Shown piece after piece: positions 1-8,633 of a stretch of DNA of 64,000 nt. Made by a program: the position numbers and the translations under genes. The first letter of the stretch is position 1. Every line of letters starts with the position of its first letter. Below the pieces are notes generated by a model. The model saw only the letters and a list, made by a program, of their open reading frames with translations. It had not been told where the DNA came from and did no database searches. The stretch spans positions 1 through 64,000 of the forward strand of contig JBCCAY010000012.1 in the NCBI GenBank assembly GCA_039814575.1, read 5' to 3'. The DNA comes from MED-G105 sp039814575. Lineage in GTDB: Bacteria > Pseudomonadota > Alphaproteobacteria > Caulobacterales > Parvularculaceae.

Positions 1-120
1 ATTCCGCGACAAAACTTTCATCTGTATCTCAAGGAATGCGAGTGGCGCTTCAATTATGGAGCCGCGGATCAGCTCTTGAAAACTCTACGAACATGGCTCA
101 AACCATACACACGAAAGTAA
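1..120 (+). CDS. IS1595-family (ISXO2-like) transposase, C-terminal end only
   Basis: Frame 1 is open from the first base to a TAA at 118-120 and encodes about 39 residues. They contain the string NFHLYLKECEWRFNYG followed by QLLKTLRTWL, which I recognise as the typical C-terminus of ISXO2-like DDE transposases of the IS1595 family. The rest of the element lies left of the window, so I cannot tell whether it is intact. Just after the stop, at about 124-138, lies a segment (TTCTGGGACAGCCCC) that could be the terminal inverted repeat. The reverse-strand IS3 reading frame that follows loses its IS3 character at exactly this point, so the element appears to have inserted into an older IS3 copy. 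The family assignment rests on remembered motifs only. Confidence 0.75.
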   Translation: MPRQNFHLYLKECEWRFNYGAADQLLKTLRTWLKPYTRK

Positions 121-138
121 ATCTTCTGGGACAGCCCC

Positions 139-412
139 TTAAAAAATCAAGACTCTCTTTCAGGATCAGCTTGTCCAGCTCAAGCTCAGCCACGATCTTC
201 TTTAGCTGTGCATTCTCTTTCTCTAGCTCTTTCATCTCGCGCAGTTGAGACTTGCCCATACCCCCGTACTTTTTTCGCTAAGCGTAATAGGTTGCCTCGC
301 TGACACCCGAGGAACGACACGCGCCAGATACGTCAGAGCCAGACGCAAGACTCAGCTCAATCTCGCGCAAAATATCCAATATCTGTTCTTCGTTGAAACG
401 CTTCCTCGCCAT
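139..412 (-). pseudogene. IS3-family transposase OrfA, truncated and with an internal stop
   Basis: Reading leftwards from an ATG at 412-410, the frame starts MARKRFNEEQILDILREIE, the helix-turn-helix start of IS3-family OrfA proteins. After YYA a TAG (280-278, codon 45) replaces the Trp expected in the conserved YYxWRKKYGG motif. The same frame then continues with the leucine-zipper part (KELEKENAQLKKIVAELEL, then DKLILKES) until about position 139, where IS3 similarity ends at the presumed IS1595-type insertion. No OrfB is present. The gene is therefore dead twice over, by a nonsense mutation and by a truncating insertion. The roughly 300 bases from 413 to 709 contain no gene. Confidence 0.85.
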
Positions 413-633
413 CCTAAAACCTCACCACTTTGTAGAAAAATACAAAATCCGTGGCGCAGTTATAAGGGGGAAGGACATTTGAAGATTTTCAAAAAACATG
501 CACCGCTCGTTCAATCGAATTGCTAGAACCGCGCGACCTCCCCAGATTCAAAAATTAAGCGCTTTGTGCAGCCTCACAGAGCCAGGCGCTTTTAGTCAAT
601 CGAACAATTTTTAGGTAGGTATTTATGACACGA

Positions 634-661
634 AACGCCGCCAACAATTGTTAGCGGCGTT
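634..661 (-). terminator. Hairpin downstream of the receptor gene, candidate terminator
   Basis: AACGCCGC at 634-641 pairs perfectly with GCGGCGTT at 654-661, and the 12-base interior holds a further self-complementary AACAATTGTT, so almost the whole 28 bases can fold. It lies about 50 bases beyond the stop codon of the receptor gene. No strong T-run follows on the minus strand, so this could be an RNA-stabilising 3' hairpin or a poor intrinsic terminator. Confidence 0.45.
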
Positions 662-709
662 CCAATTGTGATGAAGGCGGTATTCTATTAAGCTAACCGC
701 CGTTGTCGG

Positions 710-3706
710 TTAAAACTGCTTGCGGACGCCGCCGAAGATATAACGTCCACGGATGTCAGCGACCAGTCGATCATAGCCGTCACTCGATGCGGCGATGAAA
801 TTCGGGGCCTTATTAAAGATATTGTCGATGCCAGCATAGATTTGCAGGCCTTCGAAGAGGCTCGGCGCGAACGCAACATCATCAGCTTCGAAGTCTTTTG
901 AGAAGAAGAGATTGACGGTCTGATAAGACCCAGAACGTCGCTCCGCCGTATTGCTGGAGGATTCTCTGTAGCTGCTCGTATAGTTGAAGGTCGCGACGGC
1001 GGAGTACCCGTCTTTCGACCAACCACTCTGAATGAGACCGCGGAATTCAGGGATCGTTCCGATCGCGCCCTGATCGTAAGTCCCAAGGAAGTCGAAGACC
1101 TCTCCGCCGATTTCATCTTCGAACGTCGTCAGGAGCGTGCCATTGAAGTCGACAAAGAAGTCCCCAAACCGGTCCGTCTCCTTATTATAGGTGACGCCGA
1201 AGTCAAGTCCCGTCACCGCACGCGTGCCGAGATTATCAAGACGAATGTCAACGGTCGGATATAACGTGTCCGGGTCACGGGTAATTGCCCCGCCGGCGCT
1301 AACGCCATCGAGCAACGCTTGAATGTCTGGTTCCCGGATAAGTTTAGAGATCTGCAGATCAAAATAGTCGACAGAAAATCTAAGGTTCCGTTCTGGAGTT
1401 TGCAGAACGATGCCGGCGTTAATGCTACGCCCTTTCTCCGGTTCGAGATCCGGATTTCCGCCAAAAATTAGATCAAACGGCAGAATGTCTCCACGAACAG
1501 GATCAAAAAAGAAGCCGTTCGTCGAAAGCGTTTCAGTGGTGATGGGAAAGTTTAATGCAGAGACCTCCGGCGCTCTGAACGACTTGGAGTAAGTGAACCG
1601 CGCTAAAAGATTGTCTTCGAAAAAACCAGCCAACGCTGACACGCTGCCAACCGTTGACGAACCAAAGTCGCTATAATTTTCGTAGCGCGTCGCACCGGTG
1701 ACTTCAGCGGAATTAAGGAAACCGCCCGCCTGTTCTTCACCATAAAGCGGAATTCTGACTTCGCCAAAGACGGCGGATACGGTGCGCTCACCGCGGTCAT
1801 CGCCGCCGCCGCCGCGACCGCTTTCAAAGTAGTCAACGTCATTGTACCCATCGGTAAACCGGAACTTGACCCAGCGGCGCTCTCCACCAAGGGCGAAAGC
1901 GACAGGGCCTGCATACCAATCGAATAGGTCGCCCGTGATCTTAGCGTCAAGCGTCCGAAGCGTGTTTACATCTTTACTGAACCCGCTAGGCGCAAACCCC
2001 TCAAGCTGAGCCGCCGTGTTACAGTTGTTGCAGAAAGGATTGAAGGCCGTTGCATCTGTGCGGGCCGCCGCAGCTTCGGTCGCGGGGACGTCGATATCCG
2101 TTATAACCGTCTCGAAGATCTCTTGACGGTAAGCAGAATAAGCGACGTCATAATTGAAGGGGCCGATATCACCGCGAACGCCGACAGACCCTTGGATATT
2201 CGTCGTGTCATACTCATACCGTAGAGGACCCGTCTCGTTATTGCCGAACAAGTAGGCAACGAAGACATCTTCACCGAACGGATTATATGGATTCGTGGCG
2301 GGAACATCGAGAAATGTTCCAGCTTCTGACGACTGATAGTCTTGAACACGTCGATCAAAAACCCCGACGGTGTAAAAGGTCATGTTGTCGTTAAGCTCAT
2401 AATTGCCGGACCAGAAACCGGAGAAACGCTCTTATGACGGGACGATTGAAATCTCGTTGAAGGACAGGGCCTGCGTTTCAGGATCGTAAGGACCAAAATC
2501 ATTGGGGTCCGACGACTGCTGGCCAACGCCAAACCGCGTTACATCAATCGACTGGGGGTCGTCGATCCCGTCGCGGAAGATGAGATGTGGAAATCCAAAG
2601 GAACCGCTGCGTCGGTCGACGCCGCCGAACCTCCGATAATCACGACTGGAGGATAACGGCCGATCGAATTTCTGGAGATCCCCTTGTTCTTGGTATGAGA
2701 TGCCGCCGGTAAAACTCAGCGCTTCTTCTTGAAGACCGAAGACGACAGACGTTTTTAAGTGAGAGGTTGAGTCGCTTGCGGTCGTATCGCCATAAGACGT
2801 ATCCAGCAAGATACCGCTAAAGTCTTCCATGAGACGAACATTGACGACGCCGGCCACCGCGTCCGAGCCGTAAATCGACGAAGCGCCGCTTTTCAATATC
2901 TCAACGCTCGCCACGCCGTCAGGCATGATGGACCCAATATCGGGGGTGTTTTCACCGCCGAAGCGGCGGCCGTTCAATAGAACAAGCGTATACTCATCGC
3001 CGACGCCGCGGAGGTTAACCGTCGCCCGTCCACCGTTATACTCGTCGACGGTTGGGTTCAGCGTATTACCGGTGACAACGGCGAGAGATTGCAGCGCTTG
3101 ACCGAGAGATGCGTTTTGGCTCCGCTTCAAGAAATCATCCGTAACAACATCAACCGGCAGCGCGCCGACTTCTGAGGCGTCCCTTTTGATCGAGCTGCCG
3201 ACAACGACAATGACGTCGCCTTCAGGTTCTTCTTGCGCATTCGCGCTGACGACGCTCATCGCAGCCGCTGAAACGGACGAAAATAGCTTTATCCACCGGT
3301 TTCTCGTTGATTTTGTTCTAGTGTTTTGCACAGTTATCCCTTCCCTTTTTTCGCGATCGGCGTCGGAAACGACAATCACTTCCTGGTTTGTGAGCACCAC
3401 GGAAAGGCCAGTCGGCTCAAGAAGCACATCAAGCGCTTCCTGTAGAGAATATCGACCCTTAAGCCGAACAGATGTCGGCTGGTTCAATTTATCTGTCGGA
3501 AAAAATACGGCGTGACCCGTTTCACTCGCCAGGCGCGACAGCATCTCGCCGATCGTCCCGGAACGAATATCTAGGTCATATCTTAAGTCTTCAGCGCATA
3601 CGGGCGATATGAGCAATGCTCCGCATAGCACCGCAAACATGAGACAAACGAACCGTCTTTCCCCTTCTCTAGGCCGATTGCTTTTTGTTTCCTTTGGTGC
3701 AACCAC
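710..3706 (-). pseudogene. TonB-dependent outer-membrane receptor with N-terminal STN domain, interrupted by an in-frame TAA
   Basis: The two halves form one continuous frame of 998 sense/stop codons. The only break is TAA at codon 425 (2434-2432), and the reading continues without shift into ERFSGFWSGNYELNDNM. The N-terminus (GTG start at 3706) has a signal peptide ending near SPVCA, then an STN secretin/TonB domain (about 40-115), a Gly/Val-rich TonB-box region and a plug domain with the typical LLNGRRFGG and SGASSIYGSDAVAGVVNV strings. The second half is beta-barrel sequence ending in the aromatic RYIFGGVRKQF, a normal outer-membrane C-terminus. STN receptors take a signal from the ligand-bound barrel to a FecR-like anti-sigma factor, and fecR and fecI homologues lie directly upstream on the same strand. 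The single stop implies recent inactivation, suppression, or a sequencing error. The substrate cannot be told from sequence (iron chelate or glycan are usual). Confidence 0.85.
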
Positions 3707-3795
3707 GCCTTAAAGATCCCCTTCGCCATCAAACCCTCAAAAGTTTTTTTAGTTTCTCCCTACACGACGCCTGCGACCATCGTTTTGAATGACGA

Positions 3796-4833
3796 TCACT
3801 CCCCCGGCGCCGCTAAATAGACAAAATCATCTCCCGCTATGCGCACCTGCATGTCGAACATCGCCTCAAGCGCCGAAAGAAATGCATCGTCATTTCCGAG
3901 CGGAAAACTGCCGCTCACTTTCAAGCGACTAAGCTCAGGGTCTTGAAGCTCTATCGTGAGAGTGGAATGGCGCGCGAACTCCTTGATCACCGTTTCTAGG
4001 GGCTCGCCGTCAAAGACCATTCGCCCTTCCGTCCAGGCAAGGCGACGGCTGAGAGCGTCCGGCTCAATACTGACAATATCTTCAGTATCGTCATTAATAA
4101 TAATCTCATGGCCTGAGCGAAGCATCTTATCGCTAACACGATCCGGCGCGGTGTCATTTGCTATACGCGTATCGCGTTCACCAATGCGTACTATTCCTTC
4201 TTCCACCGCGATACGGGTCACCTCATCGTCCAAGCGGACGACAAAAGCAGTGCCGACCGCCTCCACATAACGATCGCCCGCAAGCACGACGAACGGCCGC
4301 TCAGCATCGTGCGCCACATCGAAAAGCGCCTCGCCGCTTTGCAAAATAAGTTGGCGGCGATCAGCGTTGAAATCCACCCTCATGCGCGTGCCGGAATTCA
4401 TAGCGATCGACGACCCGTCAGGCAGGGACGCCGTCTCTACGGAGCCGGCTTCGATCACATAGCGGGCCGTGAAGCTGGCGCTTCGTTGGAATACGAAGAC
4501 GGCGACCAACACGAAAACAACGCTGAGGGCGGAAAGAACGGGCGCAAACGAACGGAAGCGCCCCACTGGTGCGCGCACCTCGCCGGAGCGCCAGGTTTGA
4601 TCGGAACTTACCTCAACAGCAAGATTGGCGACGACGTCATCCAACTCTTCCCAAAAGGCCAAACAGTCGCGAAACGCGTCGATACGACGGTCATCGCCCG
4701 CCAGCCAACGTTTAAATGCGGCGCGCTTTTCGTCCGACAAGGGTCCAGCGTCGAGTTGGGCGAGCCATTGCGATGCTTCAACATCTATTGGGTCGTCATC
4801 GCGCAATGGCACTACATTCAGGGAATCACTCAT
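3796..4833 (-). CDS. FecR-type anti-sigma/signal-transducing inner-membrane protein
   Basis: The 345-residue protein has a cytoplasmic N-terminus of the DUF4880 type (ASQWLAQLDAGPLSDEKRAAF...), which in the family binds the sigma factor. One membrane segment follows at about residues 95-115 (LSALSVVFVLVAVFVF), then the periplasmic FecR domain (GSVETASLPDGSSIAMNSGT, GEALFDVAHDAERPFVV) and a C-terminal DUF4974/STN-like domain that would contact the receptor's STN domain. The start codon overlaps the stop of the upstream sigma gene by 4 bases (ATGA), which suggests translational coupling. The 89 bases between it and the receptor are non-coding and could hold the sigma-dependent promoter; I cannot assign -35/-10 boxes with confidence. 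Confidence 0.93.
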   Translation of the reverse strand: MSDSLNVVPLRDDDPIDVEASQWLAQLDAGPLSDEKRAAFKRWLAGDDRRIDAFRDCLAFWEELDDVVANLAVEVSSDQTWRSGEVRAPVGRFRSFAPVLSALSVVFVLVAVFVFQRSASFTARYVIEAGSVETASLPDGSSIAMNSGTRMRVDFNADRRQLILQSGEALFDVAHDAERPFVVLAGDRYVEAVGTAFVVRLDDEVTRIAVEEGIVRIGERDTRIANDTAPDRVSDKMLRSGHEIIINDDTEDIVSIEPDALSRRLAWTEGRMVFDGEPLETVIKEFARHSTLTIELQDPELSRLKVSGSFPLGNDDAFLSALEAMFDMQVRIAGDDFVYLAAPGE

Positions 4834-5423
4834 TTTTCCGCCTCTGACGGTTTTTCTACAGTCGGCTTAGACGCGACCGACGGCGACTTGGGTCGATCCG
4901 TTGCCAGATTATAGCCTTGTGACTTCATTTGGTCGCGGCAGCGCAATATGCCATTTGCAACGTATTTCTCGACGGAACTGACAGAGACACCCATTTTGTC
5001 TGCAATCTCTCGGTGGGAAAAGCCGTAAAATTTTCTCAGAATAATAGCCTGTCGAACGGGCTCAGGCTGCGTCCGCAATGCTTGTTCGAAGACTCGCAAC
5101 TTTTGCCTATAGTACAGACTCGTATCAGCCGGCGGCTCCGGCGCCTCAACGAGCGCATCTTCGAACTCAACGCGCATCCTTTCACGACGTGTCGACATGT
5201 TTTTGACAACCATGTTTCGTGACACCACGAAAAAATAGTCCTTAGGCGACATGACGCCCTGTTTTCTGTCCGCCTCCAACACCCGCATAAAGGTCGTTTG
5301 CAAAATATCGTCCACATCCTCAACGCGAACGCAGAGCTTTACAAGATTGCGAACCAGGCCGTCTCGGCACTCAATGAACGCCGCCAAGATCTTGCCGTCC
5401 TTTTGTTTGCGATCAGAATCCAC
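4830..5423 (-). CDS. ECF sigma factor, FecI-like
   Basis: The 197-residue protein has region 2 near residues 15-75 (the VEDVDDILQTTFMRVLEAD core-binding helix) and region 4 near 110-165 (REIADKMGVSVSSVEKYVANG helix-turn-helix). There is nothing between them except the short linker typical of ECF factors. The gene overlaps fecR by 4 bases and precedes the receptor, the classical sigma / anti-sigma / receptor order. It should direct RNA polymerase to the receptor promoter when the ligand is sensed. With the receptor interrupted, the pair may now be orphaned or serve another locus. The 227 bases upstream to the decayed transposase would contain its promoter. Confidence 0.93.
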   Translation of the reverse strand: MDSDRKQKDGKILAAFIECRDGLVRNLVKLCVRVEDVDDILQTTFMRVLEADRKQGVMSPKDYFFVVSRNMVVKNMSTRRERMRVEFEDALVEAPEPPADTSLYYRQKLRVFEQALRTQPEPVRQAIILRKFYGFSHREIADKMGVSVSSVEKYVANGILRCRDQMKSQGYNLATDRPKSPSVASKPTVEKPSEAEK

Positions 5424-5652
5424 GGTTCCTCGTCAGTCTCATCGCCGGGCTCGAGGCATACGATATCTACTTTTATAAAGAGTAGGTAGGCGCGGAAACC
5501 CACAAAGAATTTTGCAGTATCTTTTTGATCAGACTTAGTATCGCCTCAACCCCTCGATATGCGAGGGAAGCGAAGGCATTACGGCATCAGTGTTAGGGTT
5601 AATTTGGAGGGTGTATCGGCCCCGTAGTCTTCTCCCTGAAATCTCCTCCAGT

Positions 5653-6119
5653 TCAAGTGCATTTTTTTGGGCATGCTGTTACCTCGGAACGAACGAGCAG
5701 ATCGCGTTTGCGCTGCGCCAAACTGAGACCGGGGGCGCTCTTCGTGGAGATAAGCTGCAAGGTAATTTTGCGGAACTGTTCACAAATCCCGTTGGTTTGG
5801 AGATGCCTTGCCTTCGTCCGGGTGTGATCGATTTCTTCGGTCGCTAGAAACAGCTGAAAGTCGTGGTTTTCCGGCTTGCCGCAATATTCCGCGCCTCGGT
5901 CGATCAGGATGCGCATAACGGTAACTCATACTCTGCATAAGACGGCAGCACCTTGTCATTCAGCAGATTCGCCACTGTGGTCGGTGTTTTATGTTTGTAC
6001 AGCTTCGCGTGGGCCGCCTAGCAGTAAGCATCGATATAGGTCAGCTGATAAACGCGCTAGACGTCTTTCAGCGTGCCGACATAGACAGTGTCCTGACCGC
6101 CTAAATAACCTGGGCGAAC
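5653..6119 (-). pseudogene. Decayed IS481-family transposase (integrase core fragments)
   Basis: Reading leftwards from about 6118, one frame gives RPGYLGGQDTVYVGTLKDV, a stop, RVYQLTYIDAYC, a stop, then AKLYKHKTPTTVANLLNDKVLP. A frameshift follows near 5916, and the next frame gives RILIDRGAEYCGKPENHDF and DHTRTKARHLQTNGICEQF. These are consecutive pieces of the DDE core of IS481-type transposases (the DRGxEYCG and TKARxPQTNGICERF motifs). Two internal stops, at least one frameshift and loss of a recognisable C-terminus show it is long dead. Terminal inverted repeats could not be recognised. Confidence 0.85.
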
Positions 6120-6669
6120 GGTTTAATTTCACCGTAAACTGAAGTTTTCATGCCATTTCAGACGGTTTAGCGGGTGCTTTAAGGTGTATTCAGTTTCATT
6201 TTTGCGCCGCCACTCTGCTGTCATCCAATAGCCCGCATGCCTGATCTGGGGGTCGGTTTTGCAAAATTTCGTGAGGACGCAGCGTTTTGCAAAAGCCGAA
6301 CCATGCCACATTAGGTCCTGTCGACAACGTGTCTACTCCACAGTCGTGGCGCACATAGGGAAGAAGACGCGATAGCTGTCGGATATTTTTTGCAATCCTA
6401 TTAATATACTATTCTTCTTTACCGGCTTCTTCATTATTTTCCGTTAGTATAGATTACTTTTTGAATTTATTCCCATAACAAGCCATATCCGTCCACATCA
6501 ATCCACGCGACACTGACCCAACTGTCCCGCCTTGGCCGTCCCACTCAAAAGTGCCGAGTCGATCCGCCGAGCAATCAGCAAAGAGGCCAAAAAATTACAG
6601 CGATTAATGATGCATGCGAATTACACTCCAAAAGTGGAAGATATAACTTCACCAATAAAAACAAAGGTT
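6120..6669. other. Non-coding AT-rich stretch between IS remnant and tRNA
   Basis: No convincing gene is seen. Base composition is visibly richer in A+T than the neighbours (for example 6380-6480 and 6600-6669). Short open frames occur on both strands but match nothing I recognise. One (minus, 6129-6311) may include a worn N-terminal piece of the IS481 transposase. Because this stretch directly follows the 3' end of a tRNA gene, it is a plausible scar of integrated DNA. Confidence 0.5.
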
Positions 6670-6746
6670 TGGTAGGCCCGGAGAGACTTGAACTCCCAAC
6701 CAATCCGTTATGAGCGGACGGCTCTAACCAATTGAGCTACAGGCCC
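6670..6746 (-). tRNA. tRNA with CAU anticodon (tRNA-Ile2 likely, or elongator tRNA-Met)
   Basis: The reverse complement gives a 77-base cloverleaf with acceptor arm GGGCCTG...CGGGCCT and encoded CCA. It has a D arm AGCTCAATTGGTTAGAGC, an anticodon arm GTCCG-CTCATAA-CGGAT and a T arm containing GTTCAAGTC. The loop reads CTCATAA, so the anticodon is CAT. The anticodon arm and the following TTGGTT variable loop resemble bacterial tRNA-Ile2, whose C34 is changed to lysidine by TilS to read AUA codons. Elongator Met cannot be excluded without scoring identity elements. The IS-rich island lies immediately past its 3' end, the usual integration side. Confidence 0.93.
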
Positions 6747-6870
6747 TTTTTTGAAGACACGTGTCTTAGCACATATTCGCCGTTTGTCACTATAGCAGCA
6801 CCCACGACGCTAGGCCAAATCAAGGGCGCTCCTCTTGCTCTTGCAAACAGCGACGCACCGTCCACTCGCT

Positions 6871-6965
6871 TGAACGGTTCCGGACTAGAACGGTTCCCGA
6901 CATGAACGGTTCCCGACATGAACGGTTCCCGACATGAACGGTTGCAGACATAAACGGTTACGGAC
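6871..6965. repeat. Six tandem copies of a 16-bp repeat
   Basis: The unit TGAACGGTTCCCGACA is present in two exact adjacent copies (6903-6918, 6919-6934) flanked by four slightly diverged ones (6871-6886, 6886-6902, 6935-6950, 6951-6965). All keep the core AACGGTT. The array lies between the 5' side of the tRNA gene and the 3' end of the serine hydrolase gene. No gene covers it. Conserved AACGGTT at about 16-bp (1.5 helical turn) spacing could suit cooperative protein binding, or the array may be a simple minisatellite. Confidence 0.9.
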
Positions 6966-7069
6966 GGCTCGCCCGAAGGATCAAGCCATCGACTAACGCG
7001 ACACCAGCACGTCGTTGCGCCGAATGAGGCGGCCCACCTATAGGCGCGCGCGCCTCGGCGCGTAAGACG

Positions 7070-8362
7070 CTATTTATCCTGGGCCCAAAGCGGCATGATG
7101 ACGTCGTCGATGCGCTTTTTAAGAAGGGGCGATACTTGATATTCGTCTTTTGTGAGATCCGGTCGCTGCAAATCGGATACATTCCACGCCAAAAGGGCCG
7201 TAACGGAATTGCTCGCCGGTGAACAGTAAACGAACTGGCCGCCATATCCGCTATTGATCTCAAACGGTCTCTCTGCGGAATAACCGCTGCCTGCTCCTGT
7301 CCACCAGGTGTAACCAAATCCGCGAACGCCCGACTCATCGATCTGTTCGCCGCTCTCATTAAAGTATGAAATCGGCGTCAGCGATCGTATGGCGTAGTCT
7401 TCGGTGATTAGCCGTCTGCCGCGCCAATCACCGCGGGCGCCCATCAACTCGCAAAATTTGGGCAGTTCTCTTATGTGGAGATAAAGGCCGCCAAGCGCAT
7501 CATAAAGGCCCGCAGGACTTGTTTTCCAATAATAATCCGTGACGCCTAAGGGTTTGAACAAATGTTCGTCAGCATACTCAGCGAGGTTCTTTCCGGTTGC
7601 GTGTTCGATCACGGCCGATAGTAACTGCGTTGCACCGCTATTATATTCGTAAACGCTACCCGGCGGACCGGCCATCGGTTGATTGAGGACATACTGCACC
7701 CAATCATCCTCTTGCCACTCAAGCTGTTCAAGATTGCTAAGGCCGGTCTCTCCGCCGGATCGGTCTAGCGAGTCGTCCCATTCCAGATTCATTGTCATCG
7801 AGACAAGATGTTCAATCGTCACGGCTTCAAGCCATTCATTGCGATGGGGCGTCTGATAGCGGTCGTCGATATGATCGAGAAGTTTCGCGGTGCGGATATC
7901 GGGCAGTTCGCTGCGCATCTCCGCGACGCCGATTAGTAAGCTGACGATTGTTTTCGTTACAGACTGCAGCGTGTGTAGTTTGGTTTCACGGTAATAGGGG
8001 TGCCAATCTGGGTCGGCATAAGCAAAGGCGCCGTCATCGTATTTGAACGGACCATCTTTGACGGCTTCAAGATCGACCAAATCTCCATAATCGCGATCAT
8101 AGGTTAGATGAAAAACAGTTTCGCCGTCGCGAACGACTAAAACTTCATCGATCATGCCGTATTCGCCCGCCGCGATATCTGCATCCAGCGCATCGATTTC
8201 ACTTTGCAAATCGCGCGGCAAGTCGCGCTCCAGGCCGTCAGCGGCAGAGCGCGTTTCAATCTCTTCTCGCCTCTCAGTTGATTGCGGATGTTGAGCCGCA
8301 TCCTGACATCCGAGGAGAAACGCAAACGCGATAGGCGCTGCGACAAGAGGACGGCGTTGCAT
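7070..8362 (-). CDS. Lipoprotein serine hydrolase of the beta-lactamase (class C/esterase) family
   Basis: The 430-residue protein starts with a lipoprotein signal peptide (FAFLLGC, lipobox Cys19), so it is probably anchored to a membrane and faces the periplasm. The serine hydrolase motif SVTK at residues 134-137 supplies the nucleophile Ser and general-base Lys. A second motif, YNSG, at about 240-243 corresponds to the Tyr-x-Asn box. A Gly-rich strand (SGYGGQFVYC) near the C-terminus occupies the place of the KTG/HTG box. The family includes class C beta-lactamases, D,D-peptidases and esterases, and the substrate cannot be told here. The start is supported by AAGGA eight bases upstream of the ATG. 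It diverges from the SIMPL-domain gene across 271 bases that must hold both promoters. Confidence 0.85.
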   Translation of the reverse strand: MQRRPLVAAPIAFAFLLGCQDAAQHPQSTERREEIETRSAADGLERDLPRDLQSEIDALDADIAAGEYGMIDEVLVVRDGETVFHLTYDRDYGDLVDLEAVKDGPFKYDDGAFAYADPDWHPYYRETKLHTLQSVTKTIVSLLIGVAEMRSELPDIRTAKLLDHIDDRYQTPHRNEWLEAVTIEHLVSMTMNLEWDDSLDRSGGETGLSNLEQLEWQEDDWVQYVLNQPMAGPPGSVYEYNSGATQLLSAVIEHATGKNLAEYADEHLFKPLGVTDYYWKTSPAGLYDALGGLYLHIRELPKFCELMGARGDWRGRRLITEDYAIRSLTPISYFNESGEQIDESGVRGFGYTWWTGAGSGYSAERPFEINSGYGGQFVYCSPASNSVTALLAWNVSDLQRPDLTKDEYQVSPLLKKRIDDVIMPLWAQDK

Positions 8363-8633
8363 GGTGTCGATCCTTTAAAGGGATATTTTGAACTTCGAGA
8401 ACTCCGGCAAAGTAATGATATATTGCAAGAAGCTTGTCGAGACTTTGAGATTGGCGCCCACGCGCCATCTCGTCGAATTGCGCATTGGCGGGGCGGCGCA
8501 GCGTCCTTATGGACAAGACGGCCCTATCCGGGCTTACATATCGAGGTCTAGCGACTTTACTCACTGCGCGACGCATCTTGGAGCCTTGCAGCTCTGGAGA
8601 AGCCGGCGCTTCTGCAAAGAAAGCGACGCTCCC

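Noticed and set aside
2432..2434. Programmed readthrough of the receptor stop
   Set aside because: Context TCA-TAA-GAG shows no known readthrough signal, and TAA is the least leaky stop; kept only as an alternative in the finding.
6550..6669. Short open plus-strand frame with a Lys/Arg-rich helix just before the tRNA
   Set aside because: About 45 codons with no ATG start, no family resemblance and AT-rich surroundings; not enough to call a gene.
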